Counted from the stretch's first letter, positions 11,980-22,399 are shown. The stretch is 64,000 bases of DNA from Corythucha ciliata (GCA_038030265.1 CM075940.1:6696001-6760000); one strand, 5' to 3'. Made by a program: numbers and translations. The notes: a model not told the origin generated them from the sequence alone.

Positions 11980-12429
11980 ACCCCTGTGCTTCGTTCATAC
12001 AAGTTTGTTTCTTCTGTAATAATAACATGCTCTAAAGAAGAAATTTATTTTAAAAAATGGCATTTGATTAAAAAAAAAAAAAAAAAACTTACTCGTGTAA
12101 TAGGGGCTAATATAGTTTTTAAATTCGTCAATTGTTGCATTTTAATCAAGTCAATAAAAATCCGATTCGAGACAGTTTTGGGCACTTTTTTTATTGTACC
12201 AATTTATTTCAAATTTGTAATGCTGGCTGTGTGTTTGACTGAGCTTAAGGTATTTTGAAGAAATGTGGTAGAAAAATTGCATTTGAAAAATGTCACTTCT
12301 GCGACGAACATAATTTTGTTCGTCCGGAGGTGGCAATTTTTCATTGCTATTCTTCAAGGGCATTTTTCTAGCAATTTATGGCTTGGTGTACAACATGCAC
12401 CCTGCATTGCAAATGTGATACCCTAAAGA

Positions 12430-12890
12430 AGTGTATTCCCCAACCGAAAAATGAACCGTAAGGGTCAAAAGCCAGCCGAAGGAAAAAAATGCTTGAACCG
12501 AGCTTCGGGAGAAAACCTTGCCTCGGGTGAATATTTGTCCGAACTTAAGGTTGCTTTCCAACTGATGATCGGCCTATCGATCAATTTGGAAACCGAATTA
12601 AGGTCGTTTTTGAACTGAAAATATTCTGTCCAGCACGAAATTGAGGCGAAAGGGAACTGAAGCTAGGGTGGCTTGCGAACCGAAAGAAAATTCATCGTTC
12701 GAAAACAAACATTTCCAGCCGACCGAGTACTCTATGCCATTTGACCGAACATCGGTTCGTGAGCGTCCGAAGAGCTCGAGCGAAAAGTTGACCTAAAGAA
12801 AATTCGGTCCAGTCTTTCTTTTCGCACTACCTTCGTCTTCTTGCACTTGTGCCCGAAGGTAGGGCGGGATTTGAGCCGAAAAAGGGGGTC
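12430..12890. repeat. Right subterminal CCGAA motif region of element A
   Basis: About a dozen CCGAA, CCGAG or TTCGG copies in both orientations, including CCGAGCTTCGG near 12497 and CCGAACATCGGTTCG near 12744. This is the counterpart of 5745-7030. It lies downstream of the gene's stop and likely polyadenylation signal. Confidence 0.65.
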
Positions 12891-12904
12891 TTTTTTTCTC
12901 AGTG

Positions 12905-12961
12905 CATAGACTCCACAGAACGTAAACATAGAGCTTGTGAACGGGCCTTTAAGAAAACTGA
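12905..12961 (-). mobile_element. Right arm of the MITE split by element A
   Basis: Minus strand reads AAAGGCCCGTTCACAAG followed by TGTGGAGTCTATG, the partner of 5623-5728. TTAAAG at the outer edge could contain a TTA target site; the left edge does not match it well. Confidence 0.4.
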
Positions 12962-13127
12962 ACGGAAACACATGCTTTTTGAAGAAAAAAAGTTAGTGAT
13001 TAAGGCCCTAGCCTCCCTATTCTGTAATTCTTGCGTTAGCGAAATCAACAAGCCGAAAAAGACCATCTTTCTCGTGGAATTTTATGAATTTCCCGTTCGG
13101 AAGTTTGGTCTCAAAATATTTCAAGAT

Positions 13128-15366
13128 CAGTAGCGTACCGACGTAGGGGCGAGGAGGGCCCCCGAAAAACTTAAAAGATGGAAAAATCACGATCTTTAGG
13201 TTAGGAAAAACGTAACAAAAAGTTTGGAAAACTGCGAAAAAACGTTCATTTATGGTTTCTCCACGCAAATTCCGGACTAAAATGAAGAAAAAATTGTTCA
13301 TTTCGCAGTGGATAGGGGTCACTTAACGAATAAAATGAGAACAAAAATTCTAACGTGCTGTTCTTTCGCCAAACTCGTGGCTGAAATGGTGAAAAAGTGC
13401 TAATTCAAATCTTTAAAAGTAAACAAAAAATTACGCCTATAATTGGAAAAAAAAAAAAAAAAACGCTAGGGAGGGCTGAAATAAAGAGTGGGGCTTAAAA
13501 CGTTAAATTCTCTACGGGAATCGCGAAAAACGATAATTCACGATATTAAGACAAATTATTAATTATCAGCTCAAATTAGTTGAAGTGATGATGAAAAAAA
13601 TCACAAATAAAATCGCTACTAAAATTAAGGCAAATCGCGAATGAAATTGACAAAAAGCGCCAATTAGCGGCTAAAATTCAACAAAAGGCTAATTCTCAGC
13701 CGAAATTAGAAAGAATCACTAATTAATTTGGGTCTAAAATTGAGTAAAATCGCTAATTCGCGAAAAAGTCTAGAACAAACAAGAATTTGTGGAGACCGCT
13801 AATTTAGTAGATATGTAGATAAAATTGAGAGAAACCCTAATTCGCGGCTAAAATTTAGGAAAACGCTGACTCGCTGGTCAAATTTAGGAAAATATGAATC
13901 CGTAGCCTCTGAAGGCAACTTCGGGCTTAAAACTGGGAAAATGCGCTAATCCATAACTAAGAGTGGAGAAAAATTATAATGCAGAGCGAAGATGTTTAAA
14001 AAACTGCTGATTTTCTGCCATTATTGAGAAAAATCAAGCTGGCACGGCTAAAACTCTAGTTTGTTGCTCAAATTGAGGAAAAGTGCTAATGAGCTGCTAA
14101 AAAAGGCAAAACATCGCTATTTTCAGCAGAAAAAAATCGCTTTCAAGGAATTAAAAACGCTATTTCACATTTCGCTGCAAAAATTGAGGAACGCGCATAA
14201 AGTGCAGAAAAAATTTTAATATGCGGTTAAAATTGAAACAATAGATAAACCCCAAATTAGCGGCTAAAATGTAGGAAAACGCAAATCCGTGGACTCTGAA
14301 GTCAACTTCGGGCTTAAAGCTCGGAAAAAGCGCTAATCCATAGCACCAATTTAAAAATAATTTCCTAATATGCTGCCATTACTGAGAAAAATCACTCATT
14401 AGCATGGCTAATGCCATTTGCAGTTCAAATCGGGGAAAGTGTTAATTCACTGCTAAAAATGTAAAACATCCCAAATTTGCAGCAAAAATTGAGGAAAACG
14501 CCAATTCAAAGTCACGACCAAGAAAAATCGCTTTTACGGAATGAAAACGCTACGTCGCTGCTAAAATTGACGACATTTATACTAATTCGCGCAAAAATTG
14601 CAGAAAAACATCTAATTCACCGCTAAAATTGAAGAAATTATAATTTTCGGCTGTGGTTGAAAGTACACCAGTCCGAGGCATCTGCGTTTTGTTCGGGGCT
14701 AAAACTGAGAAAAACGCTTCCACGGATGAAAGTAAACAAAAAAAAAGATAATGCGGGGTAAAAATGTTCAAAAATCCACTAATTTGCGGTTGATATTGAG
14801 AAAAATCACTACTAGCCCGCCTAAAATTTAGAGAAACGATAACTTTTGCCACTTTTTCTCAAATTGGGAATAAGTGGTAATTCGCTGTAAAAAAGGTAAA
14901 ACATATAGCTACAAGTTGCAGCAAAAATTGAGGAAAACTCCAATTCACGGCTAAAATTGAGGAAACTCACTAATTCGTGGATAAATTGTGTAGAAAAAGC
15001 CATCATTCGTGGGTAAAATTGAAAGTATTCAAATTTTCGACTGTTATTGAAAATACGCAAATTTGCGGATTCTGAAGGCAACTTTGTGGCTAAAATTGAG
15101 AAAAACCGCGAATTCATGGCAAAATAAGTGTAAAAACATCCGCTACTTTCCGACTAAAATTGAGAAAATATCCAATTTGCGGCTTAAATTGAGCACAAAC
15201 TCTAATTGGCGGATAGGATGTATAAATACCTAGAACTCGTGGCTAAATTAAGGGGAAATCCATAATTTGATGCTACGTAATAATTTTATTTCTTGCTTAT
15301 TTAGTGACTCAAGGGGCCTCATAGAGATTTCCGCCCCGGGCCCCGGTAGGTGTCGGTCCGCCAGTG
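13128..15366 (+). mobile_element. hAT-type element filled with satellite A
   Basis: Flanked by a perfect 8-bp duplication, TTCAAGAT (13120-13127 and 15367-15374), the hallmark of hAT transposition. The left end is CAGTAGCGTACCGACGTAGG; the right end read inward on the minus strand is CACTGGCGGACCGACACCTA. They share CANTRGCG and ACCGAC. From 13150 to 15250 the interior is forward satellite A with no coding capacity, so an array of about seventy monomers seems to have been carried as cargo or expanded in place. The right terminus, including GGGCCCGG and GAGGCCCC, recurs inverted at 61920 beside the same satellite, so the pairing is a family property. Confidence 0.85.
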
Positions 15367-15936
15367 TTCAAGATGTCCTCTTCTTGAAAATGAAGGGCAC
15401 AAACTTTGTCTTTGAGAGTTAAATCCCGTTCGGCTTGTGGGGTTGCAGAATTCCACCTAGTTAGTTGATCCTACGAACATTTTTCATAAATCAAAATAAA
15501 AAGCATCATAGGCATTAGGGAGACGTGGGCGGTGGGGGTCTGCGGGATAGGGCTTCAGTTTCCATATATTATAGACGTCGTCGGGAGGTAACAAGGGGGG
15601 GAATGGAAGCAAGAGCCCAAAAATGAACACAAATAACATAGATTTTGGTATAGGTGGTCTGAAACAGCAGGTTTGTTCCAACATCCCATAGAACTATAGT
15701 TGAAACACATTCTAAAGAAACCTAGAAATCATTAAAACCAATTTGTTCTACTTGTAATTTGTTCCAGTTAATTTGTGTATCATTTCCAGAGATTATGATT
15801 GGCTGCTGAGGGCAAATGCCCCAGGCAGACGTTCATATTCGTACTCAGCTCATCATTATATCTACCCAATGGAGCTAGTTTCATGACTATGTTCTTCCGG
15901 TTGACTGGGACTGTCGCCAGCTCTCGGTCGGGAATT
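15367..15936. other. No gene seen
   Basis: Unique-looking sequence after the hAT target duplication, still inside the kinase-pseudogene intron. No repeat structure or supported exon. Confidence 0.4.
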
Positions 15937-16291
15937 CCTAATTTACTGACCCTGAGTTGTCTTTACTGATCAGGTACTTAAAATGCTCAGATCGAGGTTA
16001 CATTTTGCATACAACAAACCAGACGGGTTTTCCTCAGAGTGTTTTCTCTACTGACCAAGTACTGGTAATGGCTCGAATCAACCTAAACTTTTGCATAGTA
16101 TTACGCGTGGGTCAATACGACTTACCCTGAAATTTAATCCCGATCGGTTGAGGGAAACTCGGGAAATCCTACTGACCAGGTACTTACAATCGTCGTTTTG
16201 GCCAAAGAGTAAATCGTATGCCAAATTTCAGCTCGTACCGTGCATTGTAAGTACCCGGTCAGTAGAGATAACTCTGGGTCAGTAAATTAGG
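15937..16291. mobile_element. MITE with CCTAATTTACTGACCC ends
   Basis: CCTAATTTACTGACCC at 15937 is mirrored at the right end (GGGTCAGTAAATTAGG, to 16291), and the symmetry continues inward for about 50 bp. The phrase CTACTGACCAGGTACTTA occurs, with variation, four times inside in both orientations. The target duplication is not clear. No coding sequence. Confidence 0.75.
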
Positions 16292-17063
16292 CACTCTCTT
16301 CTCCATCTAACAGTGATGTAACAGGCCGTGCTTAGATAAAGTGGTATTTCAGAAAATGAGCTCACAGTGACTTTTAATTCACACAATCACGTTAAATTGC
16401 CTTGACATTTAAAAAAAATTTAAAAAATCACTGAGGGATTTTAGTGCGTGTCACTGTCACGTGCCGGTCTAGTATAAAATGGTCCCTAGAAATTGTGAGA
16501 ATAATATTTTTATTTTTGCCGAACAAAATTGTCACGTCTCTATTTTCACTTTTTGTCACTATTTAGCGTGAATCAAGCTTAAACTGGCATTACCGACAAT
16601 TCCAACGTTTCCTGGTAAGAAGAAGTTTGAAAAACCTTACTTTTGGTATTTTGAAGAGAGGGGTGCTGCTTTTATTTTCCTCCCTCAGTAATTTCCTGTT
16701 ATTATGGTACCCAGTTGTACACTGAGGTACACTGCAGGTCATATTTCTATGAAATACAGAAACTTAATGATTATAATGAGTAATAATAGCGAAAATAACA
16801 AAATAAAACCAACTTTCCCTAATTTTTACACCGTAACGATTACATTAATAGACGCGCTGTCAGAGGTAGTGACCTCTGACCTGTTTTGTACAATGATAGA
16901 GAAGAGTGAAGCAAATTGGTATCTATACAACTTTGGCACAGATTATCCGTACACGATTCAAATTCAATTAGAAAACTGTCCATGTAGCCCCAAAAAACAG
17001 GAAATTTTACTGCAGAATCTATTGAAAAAAAAAATGTTTCAACTTCTTTTTCCATCTCACCAG
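16292..17063 (+). other. Intron upstream of the kinase N-lobe exon
   Basis: AT-rich sequence ending in a pyrimidine tract and CAG acceptor (17061-17063). The frame open from 16704 runs into the exon by chance; its part before 17064 has no kinase similarity. Confidence 0.5.
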
Positions 17064-17248
17064 GTTCTTCGAGAAGTGCAGATACAATGTCATTTGAAAC
17101 ACCCCAATATCATCGCCCTATTCACTTATTTCTGGGATGCTACGTGCTTTTACCCAGTCATTGACTATGCCGGTGGCGGCGACGTTTTCGAACGGCTTCA
17201 TAAAAGCGGACGTTTCGTCGACAGAGTCGCGGTCAAGTACTCGTATCA
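17064..17248 (+). pseudogene. Aurora-type kinase pseudogene, exon 3 left part
   Basis: Begins at a CAG acceptor in phase 0, consistent with the end of exon 2. It encodes VLREVQIQCHLKHPNI, an alpha-C helix with the glutamate that pairs with the VALK lysine, then an Aurora-like hinge and a GGGDVFERLHKSGRF stretch. It stops at the left end of element B. Removing the element and one CA copy continues the exon at 20776 in the right phase, with the QVGDALSYCH stretch expected before the catalytic loop. Confidence 0.85.
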
Positions 17249-17269
17249 CACTGGGAAAAAAAAGAGGCA

Positions 17270-18060
17270 CTTTCTCGGTTAATTTTAACCGACAAATCTC
17301 GGTAAAATGTTTGCAACCGTCACGAGTCTGTAATGTCAACCGACAAGCTTGATACGGTTGAATGCACGTCTTGACTCGGTTAACGCATGTTGTCGGTAAA
17401 ATGTTTGCAACCGTCATGAGTTGGTAAAGTCTACCGATAAGCTTGATACGGTTAAATGCACTCGGTTAGCGTATATTGTCGGTAAAATGTTTGCAACCGA
17501 GTCTGACGGTCAAGCCACAAACACGGTTAAACACATGATCCCAGTTAGTTGAGACATATCTGTTGAATGAACCGTCACTAGACGGTTAACTCTAACCGTT
17601 ACTTTACGGTAGATTCTTCCGACCCACAACTCCCTTGTCTGTTACAGCAACTGTCTAACATCGGTGAAAGCTGACCGTATACTCGGTAATCACAGCCGTG
17701 TCAGGCGGTTAGTCCAACAGTGTGTTTACGGTAGTGGCGAACCCAATTTTGGATATTATACGGTAGCATCAGCCGAAAAAAAACGGTAAAATTCTACTGT
17801 CATGACGGTTGCATCAACGGTTACTCAACGGTAAAACAGGTATCTCTACTCGGTTAAGAAACACCGTCTTGAGTCTGGTGTCAACCGTGACATAACGGTA
17901 CATGCTACCGTTGGCATACGGTGGAATATACCGTTATATCACAGTTAAAACAGGTTTCTCACCTCGGTTAAGAGGTACCGTCTTGAGTCTGGTGTCAACC
18001 GTGAAATAACGTTATATACTACCGTCGGCACACGGTAGAATATACCGTTTCTACTGTGGT
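17270..18060. repeat. Left subterminal ACCGT/CGGTTA motif region of element B
   Basis: Several dozen CGGT or ACCG copies, many as inverted pairs (CTCGGTTAATTTTAACCGAC near 17273) and many in a larger repeated phrase, CGGTAAAATGTTTGCAACCG, at about 17300, 17393 and 17480. The motif differs from the CCGAA of element A. Confidence 0.7.
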
Positions 18061-18446
18061 ACAAACGGTAATTTGTCACCGACTTTCTCGGTACGTGCTT
18101 CCACTTTTCACGGTTAGCCTTACTGATTCTTTACGGCCAAATTTGCCGCAAAAAATGGTTGAGCCGAGCGTCAGAGGTAAACCGCAGATTAAATTTCCAT
18201 TTCAAATCCTGATTTCTCTCGACGCTCGGTTCAGCCTTTCCTGTGGCCCGTTTGAGACCCTAAAAAAAAAAATTTGAGTTACCGTGAAAGTGAGTGTTCT
18301 GAAATTGTGTTATTGGTCAAAAAAGATTAAAATTGGAAATGGGATGAACGTAAATTTTAGTTCACATGCGAAGAAGTCGTGAAAGAAGAAACACGAAATA
18401 TATTCAAACATATAGTACAAAACAATAAGTAGAAAATACACCACCG

Positions 18447-18650
18447 TCATTTCAATTCCTCGTCATTGAATTCTGCTTTACCGTCACTTCGCTCGGTTTT
18501 ACCGTCATTCATCTCGGTAACACGACCGCTCAACTCGGCTTTACCGTCATTCAACTCGGTAACATGGTCGCTCAACTCGGTTTCACCGTCATCAATCGTG
18601 TAGTCGCTCAGCTTCCACTCTTGCAAAAGAGTTTTAACATCTTCATCCAT
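18447..18650 (-). CDS. Short SAM-like/heptad reading frame in element B
   Basis: Minus strand from ATG at 18650 (an upstream in-frame ATG is at 18686) to a TGA at 18447-18449, 67 residues. It starts MDEDVKTLLQEWKLSDYTID, close in pattern to the element A protein (MD-acidic-x-V-x-x-LL-x-x-W-x-LS). It then passes into seven-residue units of the type NDGKTEL/SDHVTEL with leucine every seventh position, a possible coiled coil. It is either a shortened accessory protein or the 5' exon of a decayed one; no good splice donor was found. The heptad part matches the 19338-20520 array. Confidence 0.45.
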   Translation of the reverse strand: MDEDVKTLLQEWKLSDYTIDDGETELSDHVTELNDGKAELSGRVTEMNDGKTERSDGKAEFNDEELK

Positions 18651-19337
18651 TTCGGAGTCACAAGTTCTTGTTTCAACACGACTCAAATCACTTCACGAAA
18701 AAAAACAAAACAAAAAAAACAACAAAAAAAGAACTCTTTCACTGACTACAGTGACTGAAACAACTTCAGCAGGCGAGGACTAAATAATGAGAAGTGCGAA
18801 GTTACTGGGAGCAGTGAGGAAGACAGACCTTGCGCGTTTTCTGCAGATGCCGCTAAAAACAAAGAGAGGGAGTGCTTCAACCGATAGAGCACCCTGAATC
18901 AACAGAATTTTGACGGTTAAGGGTTGCCTTACTGAACCGTCTACTTAGTTGTTGCATCTAGTTACGAGTGCGTGAAGTCGGTTAAAAACTGCTTGTCTAA
19001 GACTGCCAGAACAGGAGAGTTTTATAGGATGATGAAATGGGGGAGGGGACCTCTTGGGTAATGTTATATCTATATGTATCTGAATGCTTTCATTAAATAA
19101 AAATAAATACTAGGCTACCGATGGGAGCATTGAGTTTGATTCGATTTACATTTTTTGTGTGTGTTCTTCATCGAAAAATATCCCGCTTTCTTTGATTGTG
19201 ACCTGGGACCCAGGGCAATTTGCGAAAGTTGCAAGATCTGGAAGTTTTAGAAAATGAAAATTTCGTTTCATCGGTTTTATCGTCCGCCTACTCAGTACAA
19301 CGTCAGTACATTTGATATTAGTGGCCATGGAGCCGGG

Positions 19338-20520
19338 TTCACCGTCATTCAACTCTGCTTTACAGTTACTAAACTCGGTAACGCCGTCATTAAACTCTGT
19401 TACATCGCCATATTCAACTCGATTTCACCATCATTGAATTCTGCTTTACCGTCACTACGCTCGGTTTTACCGTCATTCATCTCGGTAACACGACCGTTCA
19501 ACTCGGCTTTACCGTCATTCAACTCGGTAACATGGTCGCTCAACTCGGTTTCACCGTCATTCAACTCGGTTTCTCCATCATTCCAACTTGATTTCACCGT
19601 CATTCAACTCGGTTTTACCGTCGTCCAACTCTATTTTACCTTCATTCAGGTCGGTAATACGGTCGTTCAACTCGGTTTTACCGTCATTCAGCTCGATTTC
19701 ACCGTCATTGAATTCTGCTTTACCGTCACTTCGCTCGGTTTTACCGTCATTCAACACGGTAACATGGTCACTCAACTCGGTTTCACCGTCATTCAACTCG
19801 GTTTCTCCATCATTCCAACTTGATTTCACCGTCATTCAACTCGGTTTTACCGTCGTCCAACTCTATTTTACCTTCATTCAGGTCGGTAATACGGTCGTTC
19901 AACTCGGTTTAACTGTCATTCAGCTCGATTTCACCGTCATTGAATTCTGCTTTACCGTCACTTCGCTCGGTTTTACCGTCATTCAACACGGTAACATGGT
20001 CACTCAACTCGGTTTCACCGTCATTCAACTCGGTTTCTCCATCATTCCAACTTGATTTCACCGTCATTCAACTCGGTTTTACCGTCGTCCAACTCTATTT
20101 TACCTTCATTCAGGTCGGTAATACGGTCGTTCAACTCGGTTTTACCGTCATTCAGCTCGATTTCACCGTCATTGAATTCTGCTTTACCGTCACTTCGCTC
20201 GGTTTTACCGTCATTCAACACGGTAACATGGTCACTCAACTCGGTTTCACCGTCATTCAACTCGGTTTCTCCATCATTCCAACTTGATTTCACCGTCATT
20301 CAACTCGGTTTTACCGTCATTCAACTCGGTTTTACCGTCTTCCAACTCTGTTTTACCTTCATTCAGGTCGGTAATACGGTCGTTCAACTCGGTTTTACCG
20401 TCATTCAGCTCGATTTCACCGTCATTGAATTCTGTTTTACCGTCATTCAACTCGGTTTTACCGTTATTAAACTCGGTTATACGGTCATTCACCTCGGTTT
20501 TACCGTTATTCACACCGGCT
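19338..20520. repeat. 21-bp array with 232-bp higher-order repeat
   Basis: Tandem 21-bp units of the form TCATTCAACTCGGTTTTACCG. Longer blocks recur at exactly 232-bp spacing: the phrase CAACTTGATTTCACCG recurs with its TTG at 19588, 19820, 20052 and 20284. Because 232 is not a multiple of three, the frame shifts at each block, so the array cannot be one protein although each block reads as NDGKTEL-type heptads on the minus strand. Every unit holds a CGGT...ACCG pair, the subterminal motif of this element. Block 2 lacks one base (TTTAACTGTC). Confidence 0.9.
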
Positions 20521-20775
20521 GGGCGACAAGTTTTCAGCTGAACCGACTTTGTTTGTACGGTTAAGCACGTGAAAGTGTGGAAAAGTCTGTTAAATACACG
20601 GTAAAAGAGTCTTTTTGACGGTTGTTTGCACTCTTAACCGAACAAATAACTGTTGGAGCCATCTTTAACAGAATGACGTTTATTTTTCACGGTTAAGTTT
20701 AACGGTTGAAACTACTGTTTCAACCGAGAATACTGTTTCAACCGAGTTCCGGAACCGACTCTTTTTCCCAGTGCA

Positions 20776-20822
20776 GGTTGGCGACGCCTTGTCGTATTGC
20801 CATCGAAACGCGTCATTCATAG
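20776..20822 (+). pseudogene. Aurora-type kinase pseudogene, exon 3 right part
   Basis: Continues 17064-17248 after element B and encodes the stretch before the catalytic loop (VGDALSYCHRN). A one-base deletion near 20808-20812 is needed to reach the VIHRD frame of the next exon, so this is a second frameshift. The exon ends at a GTAAAA donor (20823). Confidence 0.8.
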
Positions 20823-20889
20823 GTAAAAATGACGCTCAGACCTCGCATTCTAATCTTACCATTGAAAAAAAATAATAATAATTTTGTAG

Positions 20890-21061
20890 AGATACCAAGC
20901 CTGAAAATTTGTTACTCGACGAGAACGACAATATAAAAATGGCGGATTTCGGATGCTCAGTTCACGCGACGTCTCAACGTTGCCACACCAAATGTGGAAC
21001 TCTCGACTATCTATCGCCTGAAATTGTCAGAAATCAAAAGTACAATTCAGCGGTCGACCTA
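20890..21061 (+). pseudogene. Aurora-type kinase pseudogene, catalytic-loop exon
   Basis: Follows a TTTTGTAG acceptor. With the preceding AG it gives RDTKPENLLLDENDN (HRD-type catalytic loop), then MADFGCSVHA (the DFG motif; Aurora has DFGWSVHA), an activation segment, CGTLDYLSPEIV and a VDL start to helix F. The homology stops at about 21061, where the sequence turns into the inverted N-terminal exon copy. The C-lobe is missing here and not seen elsewhere in the window. Confidence 0.85.
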
Positions 21062-21345
21062 CTTGATGCTGCTTTTGAGGACATGTCAGCTCGGCTTTAA
21101 GTAGGGGCTTCAAAGTCACCATGTACTCGGGTTTTTTTTTCTCACAAGCCAGATAGACTCGACCGAACTGACCACGTCCCAATAGACGCCCGATCCGAAA
21201 GTAATTAATCGTCCATGTGCGAGGCTCCGTGGTAGTATTTTCATTAATTTTTTTGTACAACTGTTCCTGCGGGTTGAACAGAGTGAATGAATGCCACCCT
21301 GAAGTCTCACTCGTAAGCAACAAATCGAAAAATATGAAATGAATA
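21062..21345 (-). pseudogene. Inverted second copy of the Aurora-type N-terminal exon
   Basis: Minus-strand copy of exon 2 (4267-4504), by eye around 90% identical in DNA, with part of the intron before it. It encodes FTLFNPQEQLYKKINENTTT, then LLGRGQFGRVYLA without the frameshift found at 4408, and MVTLKPLLK. Its 3' edge joins the plus-strand catalytic exon at CGACCT/ACTTGATG with no spacer, a rearrangement breakpoint. It is a lone exon here, so not a gene, but its intact frame suggests a source copy that is or was functional. Confidence 0.85.
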
Positions 21346-22399
21346 ACCGAATAATCCATTTATTAAAAAAATTATCTCGTGGCTGAAATGCCCGCAGCCA
21401 CTTTATAGTTGTTATGTATCCTTAGTGACGAGAGTTACACTTCTGTTTTTCTTTAAAATAAATTTGGTTCTGTGTGCTCCAAGTTTGAGTGTAAAATTTA
21501 ATTATTTCTAAAGATTCTTTTCCTGGAATGTCTCTAAATACAACACAATGGCGACGATTGAGTCAGTTCTAGAGGCGAATTCTCAACACTCAATCAAATC
21601 AAAGATGCAGTGGGGCAGCTGCCAGCCAACAAATAATACCATTAAAAGTTCAATTCGTACAGGGTCACCACCGATTTCGTGGGGTTCGCTAGTACGAAAC
21701 ATTTTTCCAAAGATTTTTTCGCATAAAAAATTGCGAGCCTGGCTCACTATAAGAAACTTTCTCGGATTTCGCTCTCGTGATAAAAAGAGACCAAATTCAC
21801 CGATTTTGCGCACTAAACATCCATTTTTGCAGGTCACTAAAATTATTTTCGCTGATTTAGCCCTCTAAAAACCATTTCGCTAAACCGCTAAAACGCCATT
21901 TTTGCATCACTCCTGGAGAAATGATCTCGGGGTGGGCAGCTTCTGATGCACCTTTGCCATTTTGCTGATTTTTATCGGGGATTCGTTGATCCGGAGCTTA
22001 AAATTATCATTTCAAGGTCATCAGAGACTGAGAATTTGCACAGAAACAGTCACTATTCGTCAGAAACTGAAATCTGGTGAAAATCTGTCGTTTGTAGCCG
22101 CATTTGTTCCGGATGTGAATACCCCCCTTCCACAAAATTGTTCTTCACAACTCGAAAACACCGGGAAATTGGCATTTTAGTGAACCAGAATCGCAAAAAT
22201 GGGGTTTAAGTGTACAAATTCTCGTAATTGTAACGTTTTTGAAAGAGCCAACTCTGCGATATTGGGTTTTGCAGCAAGCCAAATCACAAAAAGTTCGAGG
22301 ATTATGTGAGCTCACGAAAATTGTTTTTGGTTGAGTAAAATTACCCTTTTTTGTGTGCGGCATCAGAATGACGCAACAGCACGAAACTGGATTTTGCTC
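21346..22399. other. No gene seen; weak degenerate repeats
   Basis: From about 21670 to 22000, phrases such as CATTTTTGC and ATTTCGC recur loosely, like satellite family B in reverse. No supported exon. Confidence 0.4.

Larger units (their letters stand above)
5729..12904. mobile_element. CACTA/EnSpm-like element A (7.2 kb)
   Basis: The left end is CACTGAGAAAAAAGAC (5729-5744). The right end, read on the minus strand from 12904, is CACTGAGAAAAAAAGAC, one A longer. Both sides are flanked by CAT (5726-5728 and 12905-12907), a 3-bp target duplication of the kind made by CACTA/EnSpm elements. Regions rich in CCGAA motifs lie inside both ends. The interior carries one spliced gene (CDS 9307-11979) but no transposase that I can see, so it is probably non-autonomous. 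Three other elements have landed in it (6481-6813, 7433-9127, 9848-11301). The ends closely resemble element B (17249-20773). Superfamily assignment rests on ends and duplication only. Confidence 0.7.
17249..20773. mobile_element. CACTA-like element B (3.5 kb), inside a kinase exon
   Basis: Left end CACTGGGAAAAAAAAGAGGC (17249), right end read inward CACTGGGAAAAAGAGTCGG (from 20773). CA flanks both sides (17247-17248, 20774-20775), a 2-bp duplication; element A has 3 bp, so either one base has mutated or target size varies. The insertion splits a kinase exon exactly, so the uninserted site can be inferred. The interior is full of ACCGT, ACGGT, CGGTTAA and CGGTAAA motifs. It has a minus-strand reading frame (18447-18650) and a long 21-bp array (19338-20520), with no transposase. 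The ends agree with element A (CACTGRGAAAAA), so the two belong to one group. Confidence 0.8.

Noticed and set aside
3077..15366. One 12-kb element bounded by CAGTGGCGGAC and GTCCGCCAGTG
   Set aside because: The 8-bp duplication TTCAAGAT pairs 15366 with 13128, and the flank of 3077 does not match, so the two ends belong to different insertions.
16704..17282. A 192-residue frame ending in kinase sequence
   Set aside because: Only the part after the acceptor at 17063 is kinase exon; the front is intron and the tail runs into element B.
19254..20564. Several long plus-strand frames with repeated FNSVLPSF-type text
   Set aside because: They are translations of the 21-bp array, start mostly at TTG, and shift frame every 232 bp.
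4206..21061. A functional Aurora kinase with long introns
   Set aside because: Two frameshifts, a transposon inside an exon and loss of the C-lobe at an inversion breakpoint rule it out.
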